The notes beneath the pieces are model-generated. The model ran no database searches, had not been told where the DNA came from, and saw only the letters and a program-made list of their open reading frames with translations. Position numbers and translations under genes: made by a program. From assembly GCF_900112065.1 (NCBI RefSeq), contig NZ_FOKE01000001.1, positions 326,828 through 390,827 of the forward strand: DNA of 64,000 bases. The letters are read 5' to 3'. The DNA is from Cohnella sp. OV330. GTDB taxonomy: Bacteria > Bacillota > Bacilli > Paenibacillales > Paenibacillaceae. Shown one piece after another: positions 28,177 to 36,601 of the stretch. The stretch's first letter is position 1; every line of letters begins with the position of its first letter.

Positions 28177-28324
28177 TTTTTATCCTCCAAATATGTTTTT
28201 AATTTCCAACTAAATATACCACGTTTTTTCAAAAAAAAAGGAATAAACCCTATGGCTCATTTTGTCGATGATATTTATCCCGGATTTGTCGATTCGTGTA
28301 AAAGATCGTATTGTAGGTACAGCT

Positions 28325-28354
28325 AAAAATGGCCGCCCCTTAGGTAGGAACGGC
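28325..28354 (-). terminator. Terminator of the VanZ-like gene
   Basis: On the minus strand GCCGTTCC pairs with GGGGCGGC and is followed by CATTTTT, about 25 bases past the VanZ stop codon. Confidence 0.65.
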
Positions 28355-28378
28355 AATCGCATTCATTGCCTATAACGA

Positions 28379-28888
28379 TCAGCCCGCTTGCGTCAGCCTG
28401 CCCCGTGCGATCCCCGAGCCGGCGAACAGGCCGTAGCCGATCGCGCCGCCGAGCGTGTTCAGGATCAGGTCGTCCACGTCGAAGCTGCCCATGGCGGAGA
28501 TCAGCTGCGCAGTCTCGAGCGCGAGGCTGATGCTGAGCGCGTAGAAGAGCACGGCGGGCAGACGACAGCCGACGAACAAGCCGAGGAACAGCCCGAGCGG
28601 GATAAATACCGCGATATTTCCGAACAGATTAAACGTGTCGTGCATGTGCGGCAGCCCCGCTACGTTCTCCCGGATCGATACGAAAGGCGTCAAATTGGAT
28701 AACTGCCATCGGTAAGCGATATTGTGCGGCTGCTCCGCTGTCTCCAAAAATAAGCGTCCGAGCAAGGGGACATTCACGTCGCCGAACTTGAACAGAATGA
28801 TCTTGATCAGTATGTAAAGGTAGCCGGCAAACAAGGCGGCGGCACCGAGCTTGATCCATATTACAGGCGAAAAATACTTTACGTTCAT
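28379..28888 (-). CDS. VanZ-family membrane protein
   Basis: A 169-residue protein with four to five membrane helices and the VanZ-like core: NLTPFVSI, the loop DTFNLFGNIAVFIPLGLFLG and SFDVDDLILNTLGGAIGYGLF near the end. VanZ proteins influence teicoplanin sensitivity in Tn1546, but most chromosomal members have no known role. ATG 28888 is chosen because AGAGGAG is 10 bases before it; GTG 28897 is too close to that site. GC-rich like the main window, so it is outside the AT-rich insert. Confidence 0.88.
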   Translation of the reverse strand: MNVKYFSPVIWIKLGAAALFAGYLYILIKIILFKFGDVNVPLLGRLFLETAEQPHNIAYRWQLSNLTPFVSIRENVAGLPHMHDTFNLFGNIAVFIPLGLFLGLFVGCRLPAVLFYALSISLALETAQLISAMGSFDVDDLILNTLGGAIGYGLFAGSGIARGRLTQAG

Positions 28889-28992
28889 GCGTTCCACGCT
28901 CCTCTGCAGCTCTTAGGTGCATTTTAGCGCGTAATGTTAAATTTTTTTCCGGGCTAACTTTTAAATTTTTCTTAAGAAGGCGCGCAACAGGC

Positions 28993-29038
28993 AAAACGAG
29001 CCGCATAGACACCGGCAACCGGCGCCCATACGGCTCGC
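28993..29038. repeat. Stem-loop repeat, copy 2 (terminator-like)
   Basis: Related to 26826-26873 over about 45 bases (GAGCCGCA, CACCGG, CGG, ACGGCT shared). It sits directly after the DoxX stop codon and on the minus strand ends in CGGCTCGTTTTG, so it likely terminates the ArsR-SRPBCC-DoxX operon. Confidence 0.75.
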
Positions 29039-29044
29039 TCATCT

Positions 29045-29395
29045 TCATGCAACCTGCTGGACGACGATCAGCGCAACGGCAACCAGCGTGATGAACAATG
29101 CCGGCACCGCGCTGCCGGCAGGATGCTTCACTCTGAAGTGCGCCAGGACGGCCACGAACATCGTGAACGCGATCCATATGCCTGCCCACAAGAGCACCTC
29201 CGGTTTCCAATAGCCGACGATCAGTCCGATCGCTCCGACGATCTGAACGATGCCCGTCACCACCCTGAACCATTGCGGCAGCCTCAGCGAATCGAACATC
29301 TCGACGAAGTTTTTCGAGCCGGCCAGCTTGGTCGCGCCGCCGCCGATCATCGGGAAGATCAAAAAGCTCTGCAGCACGATCAATACGATATTCAT
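29045..29395 (-). CDS. DoxX-like membrane protein
   Basis: A 116-residue DoxX/YphA-like protein with four membrane helices (MNIVLIVLQSFLIFPMIGGG at the start; IVQIVGAIGLIVGYW in the middle). Members are often linked to oxidative-stress or quinone metabolism, but the role is unclear. ATG 29395 follows AGGGGAG by 9 bases; the longer open frame to 29785 is antisense noise inside the SRPBCC gene. Third gene of an ArsR-controlled operon. Confidence 0.85.
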   Translation of the reverse strand: MNIVLIVLQSFLIFPMIGGGATKLAGSKNFVEMFDSLRLPQWFRVVTGIVQIVGAIGLIVGYWKPEVLLWAGIWIAFTMFVAVLAHFRVKHPAGSAVPALFITLVAVALIVVQQVA

Positions 29396-29415
29396 CGAAC
29401 GATTCTCCCCTCGCC

Positions 29416-29838
29416 TTAGGCCGCCAATGCTTTTTCCAGCTCGCCGCACCACTTGGTCCAGCCGTAACGCGCGCCTTCGAGACCGTGAACGTTGGAGAAG
29501 CCGGTTTGCTCGAGATGCAGGTTCACCTTGCCGTCGCCCAGATCCTGAAGCGTCCACGTGACCGTATGCTTCTCGTCGCCGCTGGCCCAAGTGTAGGACA
29601 CCCGGTTCGGCGCTTCCACGACGAGCACCTCGCCGTCGATGATGCCGTCCCAATACTGCGAAGGCTCCGTGCGAAATTGAAAGCGGTGGCCGACCACCGG
29701 CTCGAAGTTGTTTTCCATCGGCTTGCCGGTGTGGATATTGGCGATCCACTTGGCCAGCTTGCTGGAATCCGTCAATGCGGACCACAGCTTGTCGATCGAC
29801 GTCTCGTACTCAAAATCCAGGGTTAAAGACAAACTCAT
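29416..29838 (-). CDS. SRPBCC/AHSA1-like protein
   Basis: A 140-residue START-fold protein of the AHSA1/YndB type: N-terminal FEYETSIDKLWSALTDSSKLAKW, central PVVGHRFQFRTEP, and C-terminal GWTKWCGELEKALAA helix. These small cavity proteins bind lipophilic ligands; the exact ligand is unknown. Its ATG overlaps the ArsR stop codon (ATGA at 29835-29838), so translation is coupled. The ArsR-SRPBCC-DoxX set is a recurrent bacterial module. Confidence 0.9.
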   Translation of the reverse strand: MSLSLTLDFEYETSIDKLWSALTDSSKLAKWIANIHTGKPMENNFEPVVGHRFQFRTEPSQYWDGIIDGEVLVVEAPNRVSYTWASGDEKHTVTWTLQDLGDGKVNLHLEQTGFSNVHGLEGARYGWTKWCGELEKALAA

Positions 29839-30164
29839 CGTTGTTCCTCCTCTAATAGTCGGCTTAAGCGCCGTAGATTCTCATTCCAGAACTTGCTGTA
29901 GTGAGCGACCCAATCCTGAACTTCCCTGAGCGGAGAGGCGTTGAGCCTGTATCGCGTTTCCCTGCCGACCTTGCGGCCCGCGACCAGCCCGGCTTCCTTG
30001 AGGATGGTCAAATGCTTGGAGACCGCCGTCCGGCCCATGGGAAACTGCTCCGTCAATTCGTGCAGCGGAATCTCATCAACCTCCGCCAACAGGCGAATCA
30101 GCCGGCGCCTCGTCGGATCCGCGATCGCGTCGAACACGTCCCGCAATGGGTTCTTATCGCTCAC
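29835..30164 (-). CDS. ArsR-family transcriptional repressor
   Basis: A 109-residue winged-helix regulator: DPTRRRLIRLLAE, helix-turn-helix PMGRTAVSKHLTILKEAGLV, wing GRKVGRETRYRLN. No cysteine metal-binding motif is present, so it senses something other than heavy metals, as expected for the SRPBCC-linked branch. The start is GTG 30164 with AGGAGAGG 5 bases upstream. It heads the operon and probably represses its own promoter through the repeats described next. Confidence 0.92.
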   Translation of the reverse strand: MSDKNPLRDVFDAIADPTRRRLIRLLAEVDEIPLHELTEQFPMGRTAVSKHLTILKEAGLVAGRKVGRETRYRLNASPLREVQDWVAHYSKFWNENLRRLSRLLEEEQR

Positions 30165-30198
30165 AACACCCTCTCCTAAGTTCTAGTGGCCTTCATAT

Positions 30199-30252
30199 CA
30201 GACACCTTTTGGTGACACTTTGATTATAGGACACCGTTTAGTGTCGTGTCAA
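30199..30252 (-). promoter_or_regulatory. Promoter with two operators for the ArsR operon
   Basis: On the minus strand TTGACA (30247-30252) and TATAAT (30223-30228) are 18 bases apart. The spacer holds GACACTAAACGGTGTC (16 bases, 5-bp arms). A second similar sequence, CACCAAAAGGTGTC, follows the -10 box. Both carry CAC-YAAAM-GGTGTC, so a dimeric repressor could bind both. Confidence 0.85.
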
Positions 30253-30317
30253 TATATTCATTAGATGTAACTTTCCATATGCCTCAAGTGTCTAATTATA
30301 GGAGGGGATGACGAACG

Positions 30318-30758
30318 ATGAAACGTAATACCAAAATTGCCATTGTCGCGATCGCCGTACCCGCGGTCGTAGCCGTCTTTCTAATGTCCCTCTTCGTGGT
30401 ATGGAAAACGAACGATGAGATTTTCCGCCCATTCCGGAGCTTCTCCGTGACCGTTGTCAATCAGTCCGACTACGACCTGGTCTCCGTCGAGACGGGCATT
30501 CTATCCAGCGACGCCTCCGGCCATGCGGTCGAGAGCGGAGCTAAACGAACCTTCGCGAAAACGATCAAGGCGGGCGACGAGAAAGTGATCAGTCCCAAGC
30601 TGAGCCTAAGCGGCGAAGGCGGCATTTATCTCAAGTACACCGACTCGCGCGGGGAGACGGTTCAGAAGACGGTATGCTCGTACACGGAAAGCGCGTCCGG
30701 CTCTTCCACCATCACGATTCAAAACGATCGGGTCGACGTGAAGGAAAATTGTAGTTAG
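30318..30758 (+). CDS. Membrane-anchored hypothetical protein
   Basis: A 146-residue protein with one N-terminal membrane helix (about residues 7-29) and an extracellular part predicted to be beta-rich (FSVTVVNQSDYDLVSVETG; GGIYLKYTDSRGE). Two cysteines (CSYTE and ENCS at the end) may form a disulfide. No family recognised. ATG follows AGGAGGGG by 10 bases. It is divergent from the ArsR operon, so the palindromic operators may also affect it. Confidence 0.65.
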   Translation: MKRNTKIAIVAIAVPAVVAVFLMSLFVVWKTNDEIFRPFRSFSVTVVNQSDYDLVSVETGILSSDASGHAVESGAKRTFAKTIKAGDEKVISPKLSLSGEGGIYLKYTDSRGETVQKTVCSYTESASGSSTITIQNDRVDVKENCS

Positions 30759-30839
30759 GCTTCGCGGTCGCCAACGAGAGCAAAAAACGTCAGGGAAAGT
30801 CGCCCTAACGGACCCTTGGGTTCATTTACAATCCTGTTC

Positions 30840-30960
30840 CTGTAACCGCGGATTTCTCGCCTACAGCAAGCTCCGGCGCCGTCGTCGTTGCTGTAACGTT
30901 GCTTTTCTTGCTTATAGCGGCAGCTCTCTCCTGTAACCGCGGATCTCTCGCTTCACCCCA
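30840..30960. repeat. Short ~51-bp-spaced repeats (locus C)
   Basis: CTGTAACCGCGGATTTCTCGC begins at 30840, the related CTGTAACGTTGCTTTTCTTG at 30891 (51 bases later) and CTGTAACCGCGGATCTCTCG at 30931 (40 bases later). The bases between cores are not conserved. It lies between convergent genes, starting 82 bases after the hypothetical gene's stop codon. Confidence 0.7.
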
Positions 30961-30983
30961 TGAATAGCCAATCAAAAAAAGAC

Positions 30984-31013
30984 AAAAAGCAGACGCCGCG
31001 GCGTCTGCTTTTG
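30984..31013. terminator. Bidirectional terminator (28-base perfect palindrome)
   Basis: AAAAGCAGACGCCG and its exact complement form a 28-base palindrome at 30985-31012, with T-runs on both strands. It separates the hypothetical membrane-anchored gene from the SLH phosphoesterase gene. Confidence 0.92.
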
Positions 31014-31036
31014 TCCATTCTAACGATAACTAGCGA

Positions 31037-34000
31037 TTATTGGAGCAGGAGCAGCGAGATCACCTTGGCGGTCTCCGCGCGGCTGGCCGGCGCGAGCGGA
31101 TTAAAGCTGCCCGACGCGTCGCCCTCCATGACGCCAAGCTTGCTCAAGGCCAGCGCAGCGTCGCGCGCCCATGCCGCGAGCTCAGCCTGGTCGCCGAAAC
31201 TCGCGCCGCCGCCGTCCTGCGGAACCGCAACCTTGCGGTAGTCCAAGGCCCGCTGGAGCATGACGGCCATCTCCTGCCGCGAGATGTCCGCGTTCGGGTT
31301 GAACCGGCCGCCGCGATCGCCCATCACGATGCCGCTCTGCGCCGCCGCGGCGACAGCATCGCCGTACCAGGCATTCCCCTTCACGTCCGCGAACGCAGCT
31401 GCACCTGAAGCCTGCAGTCCAAGCGCTCTGGCGATCATCGCCGTGAATTCCGCTCTCGTTACCTTCTTGTCCGGGCTTACCTGTCCATTGCCGGTGCCTT
31501 GCATGACGCCGATGCCGGACAGCATCTGAACGTACGGGTACGACCAATGGGAAGCCGCAAGATCCGAATAGCCGTGCTTCACTTCAATCGCCGTATACGT
31601 CACGCCCGAGTTCAAGGATGCCGGCTGCTTCTGATTAACGATGCTGAAGGCCGCGAGTTCCAGGCTGCCGCCCTCGGTCACCAGGTACAGATTCGTATAA
31701 GGCGTCAGGGACAAGCCCTTCCAATCCAACGTATACGCGAACGCCTTGCCGTTCGTGGATACGGTGAAGGCCATGCGGCCGGACGCTTCCGCGTTCGGCG
31801 CAGTCGCGAGCTGCTTCAGCGCGCCGGCATTCGCGAATTGTTCCTTTTTCCACGTCAGGACGAGATCCGATCCGTCGGCAGGCGCGCTCAGCTGAGCGGC
31901 GTCGATCCGGATGCCCGGCTGATTATCCCCTTGGATGACCAGGGAGCCGACTTTGTTTGCGGCCAGCTTGGTCAGGAGGCTCGAATCGATCTTCAGTTGC
32001 TGAACCGCGCCCGACACCTTCACCGTCAGTTCGCCGTTCGACTGGACCGCTTGCAGCTCCTTCTCCGTCAGCTCGTGCACCGCCTGGTTCGTTTCGCCCG
32101 AACCGGTCTGGTTGTTCGGCGCACTCGGGCCAGGCGTGCCTGGCGTGCCCGGATCCGTCCCCCCGCTCGTCTTGGCGATGGCGAACGAATCGACGAGCTC
32201 GCCGGTCAGCGTTCTGGCTTCGACCTTAATCGCGTCGTCCGCGACTCGAACATGCGTGTAGACGGGCACGTCGTCATCGTACGAGAAGTTCAGGTAATCG
32301 TACTTCTCGCCATCGTAGAACTTCCAGCCGGAAGAACCGCCGTCGAGATAGACGGTGCCTGCGCCGTTCGCCGCGATCTTGCCGGCCGCCATCGGATACG
32401 TCCGCGCGTACACGTGATCGTGACCGACCAGCACCAGATCGACCTTGTGGCTCTCGAGGATATCGGCAAAATAAATCTTTACGTCCTCCGCGAGATTCCC
32501 GCGGCCGGCTTCCGTGTGGTAGACGGGACGATGGAACATCGCGATGGTCCATTTTTTCTTGTTGGCGTCCAAGTCCTTGCGCAGCCACTCCGCCTGCAGG
32601 GCCATCTGCTCCTTCGTGCCTTCGGAGTTCAGGACGACAAAGTGCGTATCGTCCACGTCGTACGCATAGGCGTACTCCTTGTACGCGTCCGGTCCGTTGT
32701 CCGGCAGGCTCGCGCCCTTGGCGTAGACCTCCTTGCCCTCTCCCTTCACGTCATGGTTGCCGAGCGTCGTCGCCGAAGGAAGGAACGTCGCGTAGCTCGC
32801 GGAAGCTTCCCAGAATCGCTTCCACTCCGCGAACGCCCCCCCTACGTCCACCGCGTCGCCGCCATGCATCAGGAACTGCGTATCCGGATACTTTTCCAGC
32901 GCGTTTTGAACCAAGGATTGGTACGTTTCCTTGCCGGTGTCCGCCTTGACGTGGGAATCCGTGACGAACACGAACGATACCGGCGTGGACGTCTTCGCGT
33001 CCGTCGTCGCGTAGTCGTACCAATCACTCCACGCGCCTTCGCTGCCTACCCGATACTTGTAGGCCGTCGACTCGCTTAAGCCCCCGATCAGCGCCGCGTT
33101 GAACCGAATCTCGCCCTTCGGTCCGTTTTCCAGCTCGCTCAGCACTTGGTTGGCGCTCTCCGCTTCGACGGTCGTGACCTTAGAGGCGTCAGGCGTTGGC
33201 GCGTCCTTCGCCCAATCGGCTGCCTTCACATATTGAATGGCGTTCGTCGGGGCCATCGGACTCGTCGTCCATCCCACGCTCAGCTGAGTGGACAGATCCT
33301 CCGTTACGTACGTCTGTATGTATTCCGGCTTCAGGCTGCCGTAGGGCTCGACGACCTCGAAGCTCATCGCCGCGCTGTTCTTGCTGCCGACGACCGCTTG
33401 CGCCTTGTACGATCCTAGCGCCAATGTCGTCAGATTCGTCTTCAGCTCGCCCTTCTCGTCCGTCTGGCCCAAGGACAAGTTCAACGGAACGATCGATGCG
33501 GCGTCCACGCTCGTCTCTTCCACGTACCCGGTCGTCGCGCCATCGGGCAGCATGACTTCGAACCAGCCGTCGTCCGCTTCAGGGGTCCCGTAGATACGCG
33601 TGCCTTCTGGAAGGGTAGCCACCACGGGCTCCGACGTATCGTCGTCCTCGTACACCGACGCTTGCGCGCTTAACTTCACGACGGCCATCTGCTCGAGCAT
33701 GCCTCGCAGGTAGACGTCCGCGCCCGCGAACGGCGTGCCGTCATGCGTCGTCACTTTGAAGGTCGACGTCGAATTCAATCCTACGCCCTCAACCGTCATC
33801 AAGTAAGGGAAGGCAATCGTGTAACGGACCGGCTGGGCCAAGGAAGAGACCGTAGCGGCATCCGAAACGAGCGAGCCCGCGCTCATCTTCACGAGCTTGA
33901 AGCGCTCGCCGCGGCTCAGCACGGCATCGGGACTGACGCGGAATTGAACCGTGGCGAGCTCGCCCGAAGCTTTAATATCGTTAACGTCGAATAGAAGCTT

Positions 34001-35152
34001 ACCGTCGTTATCCGAAGTCTTGGTCGCAGTCGTGCCATTCTTGGCGACGATCTGCTCGACCGTCAGCGTGCCCGGATCGTATTGAAGCGCGACCTTCGAG
34101 GACGAGCTTGTCCGGTCTCCGGCGAGGGATACGGTCACTTCGTACAGCTCGTTGCTGACCGCTTCGGCCGGAGCCGACATGACGAGGCGCTCGCCGGCGT
34201 CCTCCGTGAAGGAATAGCTTAACCGCGCCGGATTGCCCGCTTGATCCTTGGCAGCCACGACGACCTCATGGTATCCGCTCGTGATGAGCGCCGCCGGCAA
34301 GCTCAGCAGCTTCGTTTCCTCCGAGTAGGCCGACTGTGCCGTCAGATCCTGCCCGTCCACGGAGAGCGAGATGGAGCTTGGGTCGATGCCGGACGGCGTA
34401 ACCGCACCCGCCTGCACGTCTTGAATGCGCACCTCGAACTTGTCCAGGTCGCTTGTCAGCACGGCATTCGGCGCCGGAGAAACGGCTTCAATCGCGGGAA
34501 CCTCCCGGTCGAGCGCGTTTTCCTTGTAGATCAGCTGGACGTCGTCGATCCAGATCGATCCCTTATTTTTCTTGGACATGTCCGATTGCTTCAGTTGGAA
34601 GTAAAGCTCCAGGGAGCTGCCTTCGATCTTGTCCTGCGGAACGTCGACCTCTATGTATTTCCAGCCCGTCCAGTTCACGCCGACGGTATCGTCCGCATAG
34701 TAGGCGGGCGTAAAAGAAGAACCTTTGCTGTCGCGGAACTTCGTCGTTAACAGGTGGCCGTCATTGCTACCGTATGCCCATAAACCGACCTTGATCGGCT
34801 TGCCTTGAATGGCGATGCTGCCGGTGCCGGGAGCCAGCTCCAGCTGCGACGGATTGTCGACGACATCGATCATGTCGTAATCGATTCTGAGCGAGTAGTT
34901 GCCATTCCTCACGTGCTGCTTTTCCGTCTCGATCGAGGCGCCTGCCGATACGACCCGCTTCGGATTTAACTTAACGACGCCGGCATTGCCGGACTCGAAG
35001 TCCTCCAGCATCAGCACGCCGTCGGCGTCGGGGACGGTCGGCGCCGCGAACGCGACATGCTTGGCGGTCGCCGGTACGGCGAAGGGAACGGCTAACAGCA
35101 CCGCCATCGATCCGACGATGATTCGGGTAAGGCTCTTTTGACTTTTTCTCAA
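31037..35152 (-). CDS. S-layer-anchored metallophosphoesterase (purple acid phosphatase-like)
   Basis: A 1371-residue surface protein. Signal peptide to about residue 37; a CBM-like beta-sandwich (about 45-215); Ig/cohesin-like modules (LYEVTVSLAGDRTSSSSKVALQYDPG, about 330-430); an SH3-like segment (about 480-560); a fibronectin-like domain; a calcineurin-type phosphoesterase (about 720-960); a linker; and three SLH repeats at the end. Metal ligands are visible: D732 and H734 in TDSHVKAD, then GGDAVDVG, LGNHDVKG, FHRPVYH and GHDHVYAR. It probably releases phosphate from extracellular esters. The start is TTG 35152, 10 bases after AGAGGA; GTG 35161 is only one base from that site. The cohesin-like part is an inference from spacing of hydrophobic residues. 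Confidence 0.88.
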   Translation of the reverse strand: MRKSQKSLTRIIVGSMAVLLAVPFAVPATAKHVAFAAPTVPDADGVLMLEDFESGNAGVVKLNPKRVVSAGASIETEKQHVRNGNYSLRIDYDMIDVVDNPSQLELAPGTGSIAIQGKPIKVGLWAYGSNDGHLLTTKFRDSKGSSFTPAYYADDTVGVNWTGWKYIEVDVPQDKIEGSSLELYFQLKQSDMSKKNKGSIWIDDVQLIYKENALDREVPAIEAVSPAPNAVLTSDLDKFEVRIQDVQAGAVTPSGIDPSSISLSVDGQDLTAQSAYSEETKLLSLPAALITSGYHEVVVAAKDQAGNPARLSYSFTEDAGERLVMSAPAEAVSNELYEVTVSLAGDRTSSSSKVALQYDPGTLTVEQIVAKNGTTATKTSDNDGKLLFDVNDIKASGELATVQFRVSPDAVLSRGERFKLVKMSAGSLVSDAATVSSLAQPVRYTIAFPYLMTVEGVGLNSTSTFKVTTHDGTPFAGADVYLRGMLEQMAVVKLSAQASVYEDDDTSEPVVATLPEGTRIYGTPEADDGWFEVMLPDGATTGYVEETSVDAASIVPLNLSLGQTDEKGELKTNLTTLALGSYKAQAVVGSKNSAAMSFEVVEPYGSLKPEYIQTYVTEDLSTQLSVGWTTSPMAPTNAIQYVKAADWAKDAPTPDASKVTTVEAESANQVLSELENGPKGEIRFNAALIGGLSESTAYKYRVGSEGAWSDWYDYATTDAKTSTPVSFVFVTDSHVKADTGKETYQSLVQNALEKYPDTQFLMHGGDAVDVGGAFAEWKRFWEASASYATFLPSATTLGNHDVKGEGKEVYAKGASLPDNGPDAYKEYAYAYDVDDTHFVVLNSEGTKEQMALQAEWLRKDLDANKKKWTIAMFHRPVYHTEAGRGNLAEDVKIYFADILESHKVDLVLVGHDHVYARTYPMAAGKIAANGAGTVYLDGGSSGWKFYDGEKYDYLNFSYDDDVPVYTHVRVADDAIKVEARTLTGELVDSFAIAKTSGGTDPGTPGTPGPSAPNNQTGSGETNQAVHELTEKELQAVQSNGELTVKVSGAVQQLKIDSSLLTKLAANKVGSLVIQGDNQPGIRIDAAQLSAPADGSDLVLTWKKEQFANAGALKQLATAPNAEASGRMAFTVSTNGKAFAYTLDWKGLSLTPYTNLYLVTEGGSLELAAFSIVNQKQPASLNSGVTYTAIEVKHGYSDLAASHWSYPYVQMLSGIGVMQGTGNGQVSPDKKVTRAEFTAMIARALGLQASGAAAFADVKGNAWYGDAVAAAAQSGIVMGDRGGRFNPNADISRQEMAVMLQRALDYRKVAVPQDGGGASFGDQAELAAWARDAALALSKLGVMEGDASGSFNPLAPASRAETAKVISLLLLQ

Positions 35153-35260
35153 GTAAGGCACATCCTCTCATTCTTGCTTTTGCCAATAAATGAGATTATA
35201 GATGGCCGATGTCAACTAGGATGCGATAGATTGTCATCTAACAGTGAAGTCGCAAAATGG

Positions 35261-36460
35261 TCACATTCGCGGCGTCTGCCTGTAACGATGAAGGACCGCG
35301 ACGGAGGCAGCGATCAGGATCATCCCCATCGCGGCTGGAGCGGCATGCCCCAGCGATACATATATTTGACCGCCGACGATCGGCCCGATCATTCTGGCTA
35401 GCGCCTGAATCGATTGACTGCCGCCTTGAATCCGCCCTTGCTCGCTCGCGTCCACGGATTTTGACAGCATCCCGTTGAACGAAGGCCCGAAGATCGAGTC
35501 GCCGAATCCGAATACGAACATACCGGCGATTAATAGAGGATAGAACGAGAGAAAGGCCGAGGCTGCAATCAGCGCGTAGCCCGTCAGCTCCGCAGCCATC
35601 CCGAGGATCGCAATTTGCTTATCGCCAAGTTTCTTCAGCAGCTTGGGCATGATCAAGCCTTGGGAGACGATATCCTGGACGCCCATGATCGAGAATGTCA
35701 GTCCGATCAGCGCAGGCTTCCACGCGAACGTATCCATGGAAAATTGCGAGAATATGGCCTGCAGCGAACCGTTGGGAACCCAGAGCAAAAACGCTGCGAC
35801 GAGGAGTCTGTTCAAATTTTTGGCGGACAAGATGCCGGCAAGCTGCGCAAAAGGATTCAGTCTGGCGGGGGCGATCTTCTTCAATCTGTTCGGCTTGGCG
35901 AGGCTCTCGGGCATAAAAAAGAATCCGAAAACAACGTTCAATAAAGTGATGGCGGCTCCGAAATACATAGGCGCCGCATAGCCGAACTTGGCCAGCACTC
36001 CGCCCAGCGTCGGGCCGATAACGGTGCCCGCGCCCACGACCGCACTTACCCATCCGAAGTATTTGGTCCGCTGCTCCGGCGGAATAATGTCCGCAAAGTA
36101 GGCGAAAATCGTGCCGATGCTCCCGCCCGTAATGCCTTCGATGATACGCCCCGCGAACAGCACCCACAGCGCGCCGCCGATGCCGAAAACGAAGTATCCG
36201 ATGGCAGAGCCGAGCAAGCAGAGCAAGAGCAGCGGGCGACGACCGTATCTGTCGCTCAGAGCGCCCAGTACGGGAGCCGCAAAAAATACGCAGCCTGCAT
36301 AAACGGCGGTCAGCAGCGTCACCGCGGTCGCTTGATCTCCGGGATCGCGGATATACGGCTGCACCAGAAACGGAACGACCGGCGCGACGATGCTGAAGCC
36401 GATGCCGCATAGGAACACCGACATCAGGCCGAATAACAGCGCCTTTTTATCTACGGTCAA
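35261..36460 (-). CDS. TetA-like MFS efflux transporter (12 TM)
   Basis: A 399-residue MFS protein with 12 predicted helices. The helix 2-3 loop motif is GALSDRYGRRPLLLLC and the helix 5 motif AVVGAGTVIGPTLGGVLAKFG, as in tetracycline/bicyclomycin-type exporters. It is probably a drug or metabolite exporter; tetracycline itself is not implied. The start is TTG 36460 with GAGGAGAG 9 bases upstream. It has its own promoter with a strong palindrome, so it is repressor-controlled. The OYE gene on the same strand upstream is separated by a terminator. Confidence 0.88.
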   Translation of the reverse strand: MTVDKKALLFGLMSVFLCGIGFSIVAPVVPFLVQPYIRDPGDQATAVTLLTAVYAGCVFFAAPVLGALSDRYGRRPLLLLCLLGSAIGYFVFGIGGALWVLFAGRIIEGITGGSIGTIFAYFADIIPPEQRTKYFGWVSAVVGAGTVIGPTLGGVLAKFGYAAPMYFGAAITLLNVVFGFFFMPESLAKPNRLKKIAPARLNPFAQLAGILSAKNLNRLLVAAFLLWVPNGSLQAIFSQFSMDTFAWKPALIGLTFSIMGVQDIVSQGLIMPKLLKKLGDKQIAILGMAAELTGYALIAASAFLSFYPLLIAGMFVFGFGDSIFGPSFNGMLSKSVDASEQGRIQGGSQSIQALARMIGPIVGGQIYVSLGHAAPAAMGMILIAASVAVLHRYRQTPRM

Positions 36461-36489
36461 TGGAATAATCTCTCCTCGACTCTTTTATT

Positions 36490-36540
36490 TTGTTTCCTCG
36501 GAAACAACTACATCGTACTGCCATTTTGTTTCCCCGTCAA
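36490..36540 (-). promoter_or_regulatory. Promoter and palindromic operator of the TetA-like gene
   Basis: On the minus strand TTGACG (36535-36540) and TACGAT (36512-36517) are 17 bases apart. TTGTTTCCTCGGAAACAA (36490-36507) covers the expected transcription start, and a half-site TTGTTTCC (36526-36533) lies in the spacer. The layout is that of a MarR or TetR repressor target. Confidence 0.75.
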
Positions 36541-36554
36541 CAAAAAAGAATATT

Positions 36555-36586
36555 AAAAACAGCCCCTTCTCTAACGAGAGGGGCTG
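36555..36586 (-). terminator. Terminator after the old yellow enzyme gene, shared with the MarR relic
   Basis: On the minus strand CAGCCCCTCTC pairs with GAGAAGGGGCTG and is followed by TTTTT. The sequence resembles the terminator of the intact MarR gene at 39869-39904, and both are preceded by the same 3' coding end. Confidence 0.85.
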
Positions 36587-36601
36587 CGCGCGACTTATGA
36601 G

